Positions 1 to 9,004 of a DNA stretch of 64,000 nucleotides are shown piece by piece. The stretch is from Mycolicibacterium sp. CBMA 234 (GTDB lineage: Bacteria; Actinomycetota; Actinomycetes; Mycobacteriales; Mycobacteriaceae), in the NCBI RefSeq assembly GCF_009729415.1, contig NZ_MPKW01000009.1, positions 302,287-366,286 on the forward strand, given 5' to 3'. Under the pieces are notes generated by a model, which did not search any database, was not told where the DNA came from, and saw only the letters and a list, made by a program, of their open reading frames with translations. Position 1 is the first letter of the stretch. The number at the start of each line of letters is the position of its first letter. The position numbers were made by a program, and so were the translations under genes.

Positions 1-490
1 CAAGCTGACCCACGAGCTCGAGGCCATGCGCACCGCCGACAACCTCAAGGCCCGGGTGTGGCACATCACCAACCCGACCAAGCAGAACCGGCTGGGGCAG
101 AATGTCGGCTACGCGCTGCATCCAGAGGGACAGCCCACGCTGCTGGCCGACCCGTCGAGCTCCATCGCCAAGCGCGCGGCCTTCGCCACCAAGCACCTGT
201 GGGTGACGAAATACGATCCGGCCGAACGCTATCCGGCCGGCCAGTTCGTCAACCAGCACCCGGGTGACGCCGGCCTGCCGACCTACGTCGCACAGGATCG
301 CAACATCGAGGGCGAGGACATCGTGGTCTGGCACACCTTCGGGTTGACGCACTTCCCGCGGCCCGAGGACTGGCCCGTGATGCCGGTGGACTACGCAGGA
401 TTCAAGCTGAAGCCCGTCAGCTTCTTCGACCGGAATCCGGCGCTGAATGTGCCTGCGGCACCGAAGAAATCGCGCTGCTGTAACGGCTGA
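1..490 (+). CDS. Copper-containing amine oxidase, C-terminal part (cut by window start)
   Basis: Only the last ~162 residues lie in the window; the frame is open from base 2. Copper amine oxidases oxidise primary amines to aldehydes with release of ammonia and H2O2, using copper and a topaquinone made from a tyrosine. The topaquinone tyrosine and the first two copper histidines would lie upstream. Visible is the family's C-terminal signature [17 protein letters not shown], whose histidine matches the third copper ligand, and the typical FFDRNPAL tail. The gene ends in a strong hairpin terminator. Family identity is firm; the substrate cannot be told. Confidence 0.9.
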   Translation, partial: KLTHELEAMRTADNLKARVWHITNPTKQNRLGQNVGYALHPEGQPTLLADPSSSIAKRAAFATKHLWVTKYDPAERYPAGQFVNQHPGDAGLPTYVAQDRNIEGEDIVVWHTFGLTHFPRPEDWPVMPVDYAGFKLKPVSFFDRNPALNVPAAPKKSRCCNG

Positions 491-503
491 GCGGAAATAG
501 GCT

Positions 504-538
504 GCCGGGTCTGGTCTCCCCCGAGGACCAGACCCGGC
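504..538. terminator. Hairpin terminator between convergent genes
   Basis: A perfect 13-bp inverted repeat (GCCGGGTCTGGTC and its complement) with a 9-nt loop is followed by a short T run. It lies between the stops of the amine oxidase (+) and the FAD monooxygenase (-) and can serve both. Confidence 0.75.
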
Positions 539-548
539 TTTCCGCTGT

Positions 549-1688
549 CTATCGGTTGGCCAGCCCGGACAGCCGCCAGGCCAGCTGGTGCTGCAGGGCG
601 GGAGCTTTGCCGACCAGACCGACCGCCAAGTTGCGGATCGGACGCATCGGCGCGGGCAACGTGGCCAGCCGAGTGAGGCGGTCGGTCAGGGTCACCACCT
701 GTTGGGCGAGCGGCCGCCGGGCCGCGCTGTACTTGTCGAGCGCTGCATCGTGCCCGGTATCCAAAACTGTTGCCAGGGCGTCACTTAACGCGATGGCATC
801 CTGAATGCCCAGGTTCATGCCCTGGCCACCGGCCGGGCTGTGCACGTGTGCGGCGTCGCCGGCGAGCAGCACTCGGCCGGCTCGGTAGCTGTCGGCGACC
901 CGGTGGTGGACCCGGAACCGGGAGCCCCACGCGACGTCGGTCACCGTCACCCGACCGGGCCCGAATCCGCGCGCGTCGAGCATCTCCTGAATGAAGCCGG
1001 CGGACGGCTGTTCGGGTGCAGAGTCGACGGGTGCGACGATCCGGTAGGTGCCGCCGGGGAGTGGCGCGACCACCGTCATCCCGTTGGAGGCCCAGAACAG
1101 GATCACTTCGTCGTCGGTGACCTCGCCGGTGAGGCGGACGTCGGCCAGGGCGAAAGACTCGCCGTACTGGCCGCCGGTGAACCCGATTCCGGCCTGGTCC
1201 CGGACCACGCTGTGCATGCCGTCAGCGCCGACGACGTACCGTGCTTGCATCACCTCGCCGTCGTCGAAATTCGCGGTGACGCCTGCGGCGTCCTGCGTGA
1301 TTCCGGTCAGGGTCTTGGGGCGGATCACCTCGCCGCCGAGTTCGGTCAAGCGCTCGAGCAGCAGGCGTTCGGTGGTCGACTGCGGCGCCATCAGGATGTA
1401 CGGGTACCGCGTCGGCAGCCGGCTGAAATCGACCGGGACCAGGATGCGTCGGCCATCGCGGATGGTGAACCGCGGCGCCTGAATTCCTTCTTTGAGCAGT
1501 CTGCGGGACACGTCGAGGTCTTCCAGCACTTCGAGGGTCCGGGCGCTGACCGCTGCGGCACGCGAGGTGTTGGCGCCGGCCGCCAGGCGGTCGACGACGG
1601 TGGCGTGGATATTGCGGGCCTGCAGGGCGACAGCCAGGGCCAGTCCGGTTGGGCCGGCTCCAACGATCAGCACATCGGTGTCAGTCAT
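549..1688 (-). CDS. FAD-dependent aromatic/polyketide-type monooxygenase
   Basis: A 379-residue flavoprotein of the PheA/TfdB (p-hydroxybenzoate hydroxylase fold) family, which use NAD(P)H and O2 to hydroxylate aromatic or polyketide-like substrates. The N-terminus has the dinucleotide motif VGAGPTGLALA, the middle has GADGMHSVVRDQ, and the second FAD motif LLAGDAAHVHSPAGGQG lies near residue 300. The start was placed at the ATG with an AAGGAG Shine-Dalgarno just upstream; the open frame continues further but through the operator region. It is divergent from a TetR gene with shared palindromic operators, so it is probably that regulator's target. The substrate is unknown. Confidence 0.88.
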   Translation of the reverse strand: MTDTDVLIVGAGPTGLALAVALQARNIHATVVDRLAAGANTSRAAAVSARTLEVLEDLDVSRRLLKEGIQAPRFTIRDGRRILVPVDFSRLPTRYPYILMAPQSTTERLLLERLTELGGEVIRPKTLTGITQDAAGVTANFDDGEVMQARYVVGADGMHSVVRDQAGIGFTGGQYGESFALADVRLTGEVTDDEVILFWASNGMTVVAPLPGGTYRIVAPVDSAPEQPSAGFIQEMLDARGFGPGRVTVTDVAWGSRFRVHHRVADSYRAGRVLLAGDAAHVHSPAGGQGMNLGIQDAIALSDALATVLDTGHDAALDKYSAARRPLAQQVVTLTDRLTRLATLPAPMRPIRNLAVGLVGKAPALQHQLAWRLSGLANR

Positions 1689-1705
1689 CTGCGTCTCCTT
1701 CCGCG

Positions 1706-1727
1706 TATGCCAACACTTGTTGGCATA
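1706..1727. promoter_or_regulatory. Palindromic operator between monooxygenase and tetR
   Basis: TATGCCAACA-CT-TGTTGGCATA is a perfect 10-2-10 palindrome 18 nt upstream of the monooxygenase start. The right half-site recurs twice nearer tetR, so this is probably the TetR operator (inference). Confidence 0.65.
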
Positions 1728-1751
1728 ACCATGGTTGCGCGTTGCGGCCGC

Positions 1752-1787
1752 GAAGTCAACAGTTGTTGGCATACACTTGTTGGCATG
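1752..1787. promoter_or_regulatory. Two further operator half-sites overlapping the tetR start
   Basis: TGTTGGCATA at 1764-1773 and TGTTGGCATG at 1778-1787 repeat the right half of the palindrome at 1706-1727, with weaker left halves (7/10 and 6/10). The second copy contains the tetR ATG, so bound repressor would block both genes; autoregulation is inferred. Confidence 0.5.
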
Positions 1788-2327
1788 CGTAGATCGTCGG
1801 ATGAGACCAAGGCGGTGATCCTGGCCGCGGCGCGCGACCGGTTCGCGCAAAGCGGCTATCAAGCAGCCACGATCAGGGCGATTGCCGCCGACGCGCACAT
1901 CGATCCATCGATGGTCATGCGGTATTTCGGTAGCAAGGAGCAGCTGTTCGCTGCCGCGGCCGAGTTCGACCTGGAGTTCCCGGACCTGTCACACCTGCCC
2001 AGGGCTGAACTGGGCGCGGCCCTGGTGGCGGCTTTTCTGAATCGGTGGACGCGGGACGAGGGCCTGATCGTGTTGTTGCGATCGGCGACCACAAACGAAG
2101 AAGCCGCGGAACGCATGCGCGGCCTCTTCGCCCAGCAGTTGCTGCCGGCGATCGCGCGACTGCGGCCCACTGACGCCGCGCGGTGCGCCGGCTTGATCGG
2201 GACCCAGGTGTTGGGGATGGCCCTGTGCAGATTCGTATTGAAAATCCCACCGGTCGTCGCGATGACCAACGAGGAATTGGTGCACTGGCTCGGGCCGACG
2301 CTGCAGCGCTACGTCGACGGGGACTGA
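1785..2327 (+). CDS. TetR-family transcriptional regulator
   Basis: 180 residues. The N-terminal helix-turn-helix is clear (ILAAARDRFAQSGYQAATIR followed by MVMRYFGSKEQLF at residues ~10-50), with a C-terminal ligand/dimer domain of the TetR_C type. The ATG chosen is inside the operator half-site; the frame stays open far upstream but over the antisense of the monooxygenase, which is a shadow. It probably represses the divergent FAD monooxygenase and itself. Confidence 0.88.
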   Translation: MRRSSDETKAVILAAARDRFAQSGYQAATIRAIAADAHIDPSMVMRYFGSKEQLFAAAAEFDLEFPDLSHLPRAELGAALVAAFLNRWTRDEGLIVLLRSATTNEEAAERMRGLFAQQLLPAIARLRPTDAARCAGLIGTQVLGMALCRFVLKIPPVVAMTNEELVHWLGPTLQRYVDGD

Positions 2328-2342
2328 GCCGCTAGCCGGGGA

Positions 2343-3035
2343 TCAGGCCTCGATCTCGCCGGCGATGCGACGTTCGATCGCAGCACGCGTCACTGCCGGC
2401 AACGCGATGAGCCCGTCCAGTTCCCGGCGGGCCTTGTCGTACGCGTTGTGCCGCTCGCTCGGGGTCGCCGCCGGGTCCGCCGCTACCCGCAACAGGTGCT
2501 GAGCGCGGGCCAACCGTTCCTGGTCGTCGGCGGAGAAGTCACTGCGCCGACGCCGGATCGCTTCAGTTTCCGCGACATCGAAGGCCGACGCGTATTCGTG
2601 GACGGCGTCACGGTATTCGAGCTGCGCGTCGCGATCACCGACCAGATCGTCGGGGGCCGACGGCCGCAGCAGATCGGCCCGACTCTTGGCCTTGTGAAAG
2701 CCGACGGTGAGCGGATCGCGCAGATCCGTCATCACCGGAAAGTCGAGCAGCTTGGCGACGTCCAACTCATAACTGAGCCAGCGGCCGTCGGTGCCGTCGT
2801 GCTGCGCCAACACTTTGGTGATGGTGCGGCGTTCGGCGGCGGCATCGACGCGGCCGCGGCCGGCAGCTTCCGCGACGGCGATCTTGGTCTGCTGCTTGAT
2901 GCGGAAACGTTCGAGCCGGCGTTCGGCCCGACGTTCATTGGCCACCGCGACGGCGCGCACGGCCCCTCCGATCATGCCGCCGAGCGGAAAGATCAGCCAC
3001 CAGAAGTGCATCGCCATTTGCACCCTGTCCAGCAT
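2343..3035 (-). CDS. Conserved hypothetical protein with one membrane segment
   Basis: 230 residues, family not recognised. Residues ~8-30 (FWWLIFPLGGMIGGAVRAVA) form one membrane-spanning or anchoring segment, followed by a strongly charged Arg/Lys/Glu/Ala-rich cytoplasmic part likely to be helical or coiled coil. It lies 14 nt downstream of accD3 on the same strand and is probably cotranscribed with it. There is no basis for assigning a function. Confidence 0.75.
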   Translation of the reverse strand: MLDRVQMAMHFWWLIFPLGGMIGGAVRAVAVANERRAERRLERFRIKQQTKIAVAEAAGRGRVDAAAERRTITKVLAQHDGTDGRWLSYELDVAKLLDFPVMTDLRDPLTVGFHKAKSRADLLRPSAPDDLVGDRDAQLEYRDAVHEYASAFDVAETEAIRRRRSDFSADDQERLARAQHLLRVAADPAATPSERHNAYDKARRELDGLIALPAVTRAAIERRIAGEIEA

Positions 3036-3049
3036 GCCATCGAGTTGGC

Positions 3050-4552
3050 TCAGCTGCCGGGGACGCCGATCCGCCGGTACCGCTGCAGCCGCACGCCGAG
3101 GCGCTGAGCGGCGGGAACCGCCCCCAGCTGGTGAAGCTCGGACGCGATGGTGGCCGACAGTCGGGCGGTGAACCCGGCCGGGTCGTCGGCGGCGTCAGGC
3201 TCTTCGGGCACGATGACGTCGACGATGCCTGCCCGCAGGAGGTCCGCAGACCGAACCCCTTGGGCGGCAGCAAGTTCCGGCGCGTGCTCGGTGTCGCGGT
3301 AAACGATGGCGCTGGCTCCTTCGGGCGGCAGCGGGGCCAGCCAGCCGTGCTGGGCGGCCAGCACCCGGTCCGCCGGCACCATGGCCAGTGCCGGGCCGCC
3401 GCTGCCCTGGCCCATCAGCACCGACACCGTCGGGGTATCCAGCGTGACGAGTTCGGCCAGGCAGCGTGCGATCTCCCCAGCCAGCCCGTCCTCCTCCGCC
3501 TGCTGCGACAGCGCGGGCCCGGCCGTGTCGATCACCAGGACCAGCGGCAGCTGCAATCCCGCGGCCAGTGCCATGCCGCGCCGAGCTTCCCGCAGCGCCC
3601 GCGGCCCGACCAGGCCGCCGATCACCCGGCGCTGCCCGACCACCACCGCGGGCTGCCCACCGAACCGGGCCAGCGCGAGCAGCGTCGTCCCCGATTCGCC
3701 GCGCCCGGTCCCGGACAGCAGCACCCGGTCGGTGGCGCCGTGCGTCAGCAGGTAGTCCACACCCGGGCGGTCGGGCCGCCGCGACGCCAGCACCGAATCC
3801 CACGCCGGATCCTCGGTGATTTGTGCACGGTTTTCTGCGCTCACCGCGGATTCGCGTGCACAAATCGCTGGGGGATCGGGCGGATCGGCGACGACCCTCA
3901 GCACGCGATCCATGACGGTCCTCAGCGCGTCCAGCGGCACCACACTGTCGATCACACCGTGCGCGAACAGGTGCTCCGCGGTCTGGACGCCTTCGGGGAA
4001 CGGTTCGCCGTACAGGTGCTCGTACACGCGCGGTCCGAGGAACCCGATCAACGCGCCCGGTTCGGCGGCGGTGAGGTGCCCGAGTGATCCCCAGGAGGCG
4101 AACACGCCACCGGTCGTCGGATGCCGCAGATACACCAGGTAGGGCAGGTGGGCCTTCTTGTGCAGCTCGACGGCCGCGGCGATCTTCACCATCTGCAGGA
4201 ACGCGACGGTGCCTTCCTGCATGCGCGTGCCACCCGACGACGGCGACGCGATCAGCGGCAATCCGAGCGACGTCGCACGCTGCACCGAGGCCGTGATCCG
4301 CTCCGCGGCAGCGACGCCGATCGAGCCGGCCAGGAAGTCGAACTCGCAGGCCACGACAGCCACGCGACGGCCGGAGACAGTGCCTTCGCCAGTCAGCACG
4401 GACTCGTCGAGCCCGGTGCGCAGCGTCGCGTCGGCCAGTTCGGCGCGGTACTCCGCGGAAACGGCCACGTCGAGTGGTGGGCCGTCCCAACTGCGGAACG
4501 ACCCGTCATCCAAGATCGCGTCGAAGAACTGACGTGCTCCCGTCCGGCTCAC
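3050..4552 (-). CDS. accD3: Acyl-CoA carboxylase carboxyltransferase-like protein AccD3
   Basis: 500 residues with a two-domain (beta then alpha-like) carboxyltransferase layout. SSGGTRMQEG near residue 105 and HPTTGGVFASWG near residue 145 mark the N-terminal crotonase-like domain; IDTAGPALS near residue 342 and MGQGSGGPALAM near residue 380 mark the second. It closely resembles M. tuberculosis Rv0904c as I recall it. Biotin-dependent carboxyl transfer to an acyl-CoA is expected, but the substrate of AccD3 is unsettled. It starts at GTG and is divergent from echA6. Residues ~229-246, in the linker between domains, are encoded by a 53-bp palindromic repeat also found at 6522-6574. Confidence 0.9.
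   Translation of the reverse strand: MSRTGARQFFDAILDDGSFRSWDGPPLDVAVSAEYRAELADATLRTGLDESVLTGEGTVSGRRVAVVACEFDFLAGSIGVAAAERITASVQRATSLGLPLIASPSSGGTRMQEGTVAFLQMVKIAAAVELHKKAHLPYLVYLRHPTTGGVFASWGSLGHLTAAEPGALIGFLGPRVYEHLYGEPFPEGVQTAEHLFAHGVIDSVVPLDALRTVMDRVLRVVADPPDPPAICARESAVSAENRAQITEDPAWDSVLASRRPDRPGVDYLLTHGATDRVLLSGTGRGESGTTLLALARFGGQPAVVVGQRRVIGGLVGPRALREARRGMALAAGLQLPLVLVIDTAGPALSQQAEEDGLAGEIARCLAELVTLDTPTVSVLMGQGSGGPALAMVPADRVLAAQHGWLAPLPPEGASAIVYRDTEHAPELAAAQGVRSADLLRAGIVDVIVPEEPDAADDPAGFTARLSATIASELHQLGAVPAAQRLGVRLQRYRRIGVPGS
3816..3868. repeat. 53-bp palindromic element, intragenic copy in accD3
   Basis: Left arm GTGATTTGTGCACG (3816-3829), 25-nt spacer, right arm CGTGCACAAATCGC (3855-3868). 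The intergenic copy at 6522-6574 has the same 14-25-14 layout, an identical left arm, a right arm differing by one base, and a partly conserved spacer (CGCTsACCG core). Here it is read through in frame in the accD3 interdomain linker. Confidence 0.8.
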
Positions 4553-4582
4553 CCGGTCAGGCTAGTCCGCTAGCGCCCCAAT

Positions 4583-4641
4583 GCGGCTCGTACCTCGGTT
4601 AATCGGCACTTGCGTCATTTCTCATCGCGGCTCGTGCCTCG
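4583..4641. repeat. Imperfect direct repeat in the accD3-echA6 promoter region
   Basis: GCGGCTCGTACCTCG (4583-4597) is repeated with one change at 4627-4641, 44 bp apart, in the divergent intergenic region. It could be a tandem regulator site or simply a dispersed repeat; nothing in the sequence decides this. Confidence 0.4.
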
Positions 4642-4674
4642 CCGCTTGATCGTCATACCGCTTAGGCTGGCCGC

Positions 4675-5409
4675 ATGATTGGTGTGACCCGGGACGGCAA
4701 CGTCCTCACCCTGGAAATGCAGCGACCCGAACGCCGCAACGCGCTCAACGGCGCCCTCGTCGACAGCGTGCGCGAAGAGATCGAAAAGGCCTCGCCGGCA
4801 GATACCCGCGCGATCGTGCTGACCGGAGCGGGCACCGTGTTCAGCGCGGGCGCCGACCTGTCCGACGCCGAGGGCGTGGCCAAGGAACTGCCGGACAAAG
4901 CCCTGGCCCTGAACCTGGCCATCGATGCCAGCCCGATTCCGGTCATCGCGGCGCTCAACGGCCCGGCCATCGGCGCCGGCGTGATCATGGCGATGATCTG
5001 CGACCTGCGTGTCGCCGTCCCGGGAACGTACTTCCAGTTCCCGATCGCCAAGTACGGCCTGGCCCTGGATAACTGGAGCATCCGTCGACTCACGTCGCTG
5101 GTTGGGCATGGGCGTGCCCGCGGCATGCTGATCGCCGCCGAGCGCCTCGACTTGGATACCGCCCTGCAGACCGGCATGGTCAACCGCACCGGCACCCTGG
5201 CCGACGCGCAGGCCTGGGCCGCCGAGATCGCCGGCCACGCCCCGCTGTCGGTGGCGCACTCCAAGCGGGTGCTCAACGACGACGGCGCCTACGACACCGT
5301 CCGCGGCGAGCACACCCGCATGTTCAACAAGGCCTGGGCCAGCCCGGACGTGATCGAGGCCCAGGTGGCCCGGTTCGAGAAGCGGGCGCCCAGGTTCCAG
5401 GGCGCCTGA
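4675..5409 (+). CDS. echA6: EchA6-like enoyl-CoA hydratase/isomerase-fold protein
   Basis: 244 residues of crotonase fold: acyl-CoA-binding RPERRNALN near residue 17, oxyanion-loop AGADLS near residue 58 and NGPAIGAG near residue 97. It closely matches my recollection of M. tuberculosis EchA6 (Rv0905), including [20 protein letters not shown]. EchA6 is reported to lack hydratase activity and to carry long-chain acyl-CoA toward FAS-II for mycolate synthesis, and is the target of THPP inhibitors. The stop overlaps the next start (TGATG), so it is translationally coupled to the metallo-hydrolase gene. Confidence 0.92.
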   Translation: MIGVTRDGNVLTLEMQRPERRNALNGALVDSVREEIEKASPADTRAIVLTGAGTVFSAGADLSDAEGVAKELPDKALALNLAIDASPIPVIAALNGPAIGAGVIMAMICDLRVAVPGTYFQFPIAKYGLALDNWSIRRLTSLVGHGRARGMLIAAERLDLDTALQTGMVNRTGTLADAQAWAAEIAGHAPLSVAHSKRVLNDDGAYDTVRGEHTRMFNKAWASPDVIEAQVARFEKRAPRFQGA

Positions 5410-6518
5410 TGCTGCGACGGGCATTCCGGCTGATGTGGGGAACGGCGGCACTGGTAGCCGGTGGTTGGGTGGTGCGGGCGCTCAACGGGGCGCCCGCGGC
5501 ACTCGGTGCCGGTCCCGTGGACATCAATGCCGTTGCGGCCAATTCCCCCAACTATCACGACGGGGTGTTCGTCAACCTGGAGCCACCGTCAGGCACGGAG
5601 CTGAGCCGCGAAGAACAGGCCGGCCTGATCCGGGACCTGATCGCGGCCGGCGCCACCCAAAAGCCGCCGATGCCCATCCCGCTGGTGGTGCCCGACGCCG
5701 GGCTCGCCGCCGCGGATCTGGCGGTCACCTGGTTCGGGCATTCCTCGGCACTGATCGAGGTGGACGGCTACCGGGTGCTGGCCGATCCGGTGTGGAGCCG
5801 ACGGTGCTCGCCGTCGCGGACGGTCGGCCCGCAGCGGCTGCATGAGGTGCCCGCGCCGCTGGAAGCGCTACCGGCCGTCGACGCGGTGATCATCAGTCAC
5901 GACCACTATGACCACCTCGACATCGACACGGTGACGCAGCTGGCCGGCATGCAGCGGGCGCAGTTCTTCGTGCCCCTCGGCATCGGGGCGCACCTGCGGC
6001 GGTGGGGTATCCCAGCTGAACGCATCGTCGAACTGGATTGGAACCAGAGCGCCCAGCTGGGCGAGCTCAAGCTGGTGTGCACGCCGGCCCGGCATTTCTC
6101 GGGCCGGTTCCTGACCCGCAACACCACGCTGTGGGCGTCGTGGGCCGTGGTCGGGCCGCGGCACCGGGCGTTCTTCGGTGGCGACACGGGCTACACCAAG
6201 AGTTTCGCCGACATCGGCGCCGACTACGGGCCCTTCGACCTGACCCTGATGCCCATCGGGGCGTACCACGCGGGCTGGCCGGACATCCACATGAATCCGG
6301 AGTTCGCGGTGCGCGCACACCGCGATATCACCGACACCGGCCTGCTGGTGCCGATCCACTGGGCGACGTTCCGGTTGGCCCCGCACCCGTGGTCCGAGCC
6401 GGTCGAGCGGATGCTGGTCGCTGCGGGTGACGAATCGGTGGATGTGGCCGTACCCATGCCGGGTCAGCGGCTGGAGCCGGCTCAGCTGCCGGGGCTGGAT
6501 GAGTGGTGGCGCCCGTAA
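5409..6518 (+). CDS. Metallo-beta-lactamase-fold hydrolase, Rv0906-like (NAPE-PLD type)
   Basis: 369 residues. An N-terminal hydrophobic segment (residues ~7-28) suggests a signal anchor. The zinc motif SHDHYDHLD near residue 162, WFGHSS near residue 108, GDTGYT near residue 258 and the late HWATF histidine place it in the MBL-fold family related to N-acyl-phosphatidylethanolamine phospholipase D (UlaG-like). It resembles Rv0906 as recalled. It overlaps echA6 by one base and probably acts in lipid metabolism, though the substrate is unproven. Confidence 0.88.
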   Translation: MLRRAFRLMWGTAALVAGGWVVRALNGAPAALGAGPVDINAVAANSPNYHDGVFVNLEPPSGTELSREEQAGLIRDLIAAGATQKPPMPIPLVVPDAGLAAADLAVTWFGHSSALIEVDGYRVLADPVWSRRCSPSRTVGPQRLHEVPAPLEALPAVDAVIISHDHYDHLDIDTVTQLAGMQRAQFFVPLGIGAHLRRWGIPAERIVELDWNQSAQLGELKLVCTPARHFSGRFLTRNTTLWASWAVVGPRHRAFFGGDTGYTKSFADIGADYGPFDLTLMPIGAYHAGWPDIHMNPEFAVRAHRDITDTGLLVPIHWATFRLAPHPWSEPVERMLVAAGDESVDVAVPMPGQRLEPAQLPGLDEWWRP

Positions 6519-6521
6519 CCA

Positions 6522-6574
6522 GTGATTTGTGCACGATTTGGGTCGCTGACCGTACCTTTTCGTGCACAAATCAC
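6522..6574. repeat. 53-bp palindromic element, intergenic copy
   Basis: A perfect 14-bp inverted repeat (GTGATTTGTGCACG and complement) with a 25-nt spacer begins 4 nt after the metallo-hydrolase stop and ends 21 nt before ctpE. It may end upstream transcription. It matches the intragenic copy in accD3. In M. tuberculosis, from memory, Rv0907 lies at this junction; no such gene is present here. Confidence 0.8.
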
Positions 6575-6595
6575 AACTTCGCAGGGGGATGAACG

Positions 6596-9004
6596 GTGAC
6601 TGTTGACGATCCGGAACGCACGACGCAGGCGGCAGGTCTGTCGGATGCCGAAGTGGCGCAACGGGTTGCCGCTGGCCAGACCAATGATGTGCCGACGCGG
6701 GCGGCGCGCAGCGTCTCGGACATCGTTCGCGCCAACGTCTTCACGCGCATCAACGCACTGCTCGGCTCGCTGTTCCTGATCGTGCTGGCCACCGGGTCGG
6801 TGATCAACGGCCTGTTCGGGTTGCTGATCATCGCCAACAGTGCCATCGGCATCATCCAGGAGCTGCGGGCCAAACAGACGCTGGACCGGCTGGCCATTGT
6901 CGGGCAGGCAAAGCCGTTGGTGCGCAGGAAATCTGGCACCGAGGCGCGCTTGCCGGGTGAGGTGGTGCTCGACGACGTCATCGAGCTCGGGCCGGGTGAT
7001 CAGATCGTTGTTGACGGCACCATCGTCGAGGCCGCCAATCTTGAGGTCGACGAATCGCTGCTCACCGGTGAGGTCGACGCCATCGACAAGAACCCGGGCG
7101 ACGCCGTTATGTCGGGCAGTTTCGTGGTGGCCGGCACCGGCGCCTACCGCGCCACCAAAGTTGGCCGAGAGGCATACGCCGCGCAATTGGCCGCTGAGGC
7201 AAGCAAATTCACGCTGGTCAAGTCCGAGCTGCGTAGCGGTATCGACACCATCCTGCGGTTCATCACCTACCTGCTGTGGCCGGCCGGTGCGCTGATCATC
7301 TACACCCAGTTGTTCACCACGACGGGCGTCGGGTGGCGGGAATCGGTGCTGCGCACCGTCGGCGCCCTGGTCCCGATGGTGCCCGAGGGCTTGGTGCTGA
7401 TGACATCGCTGGCGTTCGCCGTCGGCGTGGTCCGGCTGGGCCGGCGCCAGTGCCTGGTGCAGGAACTGCCGGCCATCGAGGGCCTGGCCCGAGTCGACGT
7501 CGTGTGCGCCGACAAGACGGGCACGCTCACCGAAAACGGTATGCGGGTCAGTGATCTCAGCGCCTTCACCACTGATGACGCTGCCTCCGCACTCGCCCAG
7601 ATGGCGGCCGACGACGCTCGGCCCAACGCCAGCATGGCCGCCATCGCCGAGGCGTACACGCAGCCGCCGGGCTGGACTCAGACCGCGAACGCGCCGTTCA
7701 AGTCGGCGACCAAGTGGAGCGGGGTGTCGTACGGCGAGCACGGCAACTGGGTGCTCGGCGCGCCTGATGTGCTGCTGGCCCCCGGCTCGCCGGAAGCCGA
7801 GCAAGCGGAACAGATTGGCGCACAAGGCTTGCGGGTGCTGCTGTTGGGCTCCTCGGACCGCCCCGTCGACGCGCCCGACGCACCCGGTGTCCTGACCCCG
7901 GTGGCTCTGGTGACCCTGGAACAGCGCGTCCGGCCCGACGCGGCCGAGACGCTGGAATACTTTGCCCAGCAGCGTGTCTCGGTGAAGGTCATCTCCGGCG
8001 ACAACGCGGTTTCGGTGGGTGCGGTAGCGGGCTCGCTCGGGCTACACGGCGAGACGCTCGACGCCCGTCAGCTCCCGGATGATCCGGCGCAGCTGGCCGA
8101 AACCCTCAGCGAATACACCACTTTCGGCCGCGTACGGCCCGATCAGAAACGCGCCATGGTGCATGCCTTGCAGACGGAAGGACACACCGTCGCGATGACC
8201 GGCGACGGCGTCAACGACGTCCTGGCCCTCAAGGACGCCGACATCGGCGTGGCCATGGGGTCTGGCAGTTCGGCGACGCGCTCCGTCGCGCAGATCGTCT
8301 TGCTGGACAACAAGTTCGCCACCCTGCCGTACGTGGTGGGGGAGGGTCGCCGGGTCATCGGCAACATCGAGCGGGTCTCGAACCTGTTCCTGACCAAGAC
8401 CGTTTACTCGGTGTTGCTGGCCACGCTGGTCGGTTTGGCGGGCCTGTCAGCCCGGTTCCTGCATACCGAGCCGGTTCTCTATCCGTTCCAGCCCATCCAC
8501 GTCACCATCGCGGCGTGGTTCACCATCGGCATTCCGGCGTTCATCCTGTCGCTGGCCCCGAATAACGAACGGGCACATCGTGGTTTCGTGCGCCGGGTGA
8601 TGACAGCCGCGCTGCCGTCGGGCCTGGTGGTCGGCACCGCGACGTTCGTCATGTACCTGGTTGCGTACCAAGGGAAGTACGCCAGCGATGCCCAGCAGAC
8701 CCAGGCCTCCACCTCGGCGCTGATCACGCTGCTGGTGTGTGCGGTGTGGGTTCTCGCAGTAGTGGCACGGCCGTACCAGTGGTGGCGAGTGGCGCTGGTC
8801 GCCGTATCGGGCTTGGCGTACGTGGTGATTTTTTCGATTCCCTGGGCGCAGCAACAGTTCATGCTCGATCCGTCGAATCTGGCGCTGACCTCGACGGCCG
8901 TCGGAATCGGCCTGGTCGGTGCCGGTGCCATCGAGGTGTTGTGGTGGCTGCAGGGCCGGTGGCTGGGCGAACCGCGTCGGTTGTGGCGAACTGAGGACCA
9001 ATGA
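6596..9004 (+). CDS. ctpE: P-type ATPase CtpE (calcium transporter)
   Basis: 802 residues, GTG start behind AGGGGGA. P-type ATPase marks: TGE at 157-159, PEGL at 263-266 in the membrane core, phosphorylated aspartate in DKTGT at 306-310, and TGDGVND near residue 530. There is no N-terminal heavy-metal domain. Identity to M. tuberculosis CtpE (Rv0908) looks high along the whole length. CtpE has been shown in mycobacteria to take up calcium and affect cell-surface integrity. It forms a plus-strand run with echA6 and the metallo-hydrolase. A palindrome overlaps its stop codon. Confidence 0.93.
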   Translation: MTVDDPERTTQAAGLSDAEVAQRVAAGQTNDVPTRAARSVSDIVRANVFTRINALLGSLFLIVLATGSVINGLFGLLIIANSAIGIIQELRAKQTLDRLAIVGQAKPLVRRKSGTEARLPGEVVLDDVIELGPGDQIVVDGTIVEAANLEVDESLLTGEVDAIDKNPGDAVMSGSFVVAGTGAYRATKVGREAYAAQLAAEASKFTLVKSELRSGIDTILRFITYLLWPAGALIIYTQLFTTTGVGWRESVLRTVGALVPMVPEGLVLMTSLAFAVGVVRLGRRQCLVQELPAIEGLARVDVVCADKTGTLTENGMRVSDLSAFTTDDAASALAQMAADDARPNASMAAIAEAYTQPPGWTQTANAPFKSATKWSGVSYGEHGNWVLGAPDVLLAPGSPEAEQAEQIGAQGLRVLLLGSSDRPVDAPDAPGVLTPVALVTLEQRVRPDAAETLEYFAQQRVSVKVISGDNAVSVGAVAGSLGLHGETLDARQLPDDPAQLAETLSEYTTFGRVRPDQKRAMVHALQTEGHTVAMTGDGVNDVLALKDADIGVAMGSGSSATRSVAQIVLLDNKFATLPYVVGEGRRVIGNIERVSNLFLTKTVYSVLLATLVGLAGLSARFLHTEPVLYPFQPIHVTIAAWFTIGIPAFILSLAPNNERAHRGFVRRVMTAALPSGLVVGTATFVMYLVAYQGKYASDAQQTQASTSALITLLVCAVWVLAVVARPYQWWRVALVAVSGLAYVVIFSIPWAQQQFMLDPSNLALTSTAVGIGLVGAGAIEVLWWLQGRWLGEPRRLWRTEDQ

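Noticed and set aside
840..1784. Long plus-strand extension upstream of the first tetR and other open frames over 840-1784
   Set aside because: They are antisense to the FAD monooxygenase, whose protein has clear FAD motifs; high-GC DNA gives long open shadow frames.
3131..4490. Several long open frames across accD3 on both strands
   Set aside because: Low-complexity Arg/Ala/Gly/Pro translations with no motifs; accD3 in the accepted frame has full family similarity.
4615..5451. 278-codon minus-strand frame over echA6
   Set aside because: Antisense to echA6, which matches its family over the full length.
6482..7825. 447-codon minus-strand frame across ctpE
   Set aside because: Antisense to the conserved P-type ATPase; composition is that of a shadow frame.
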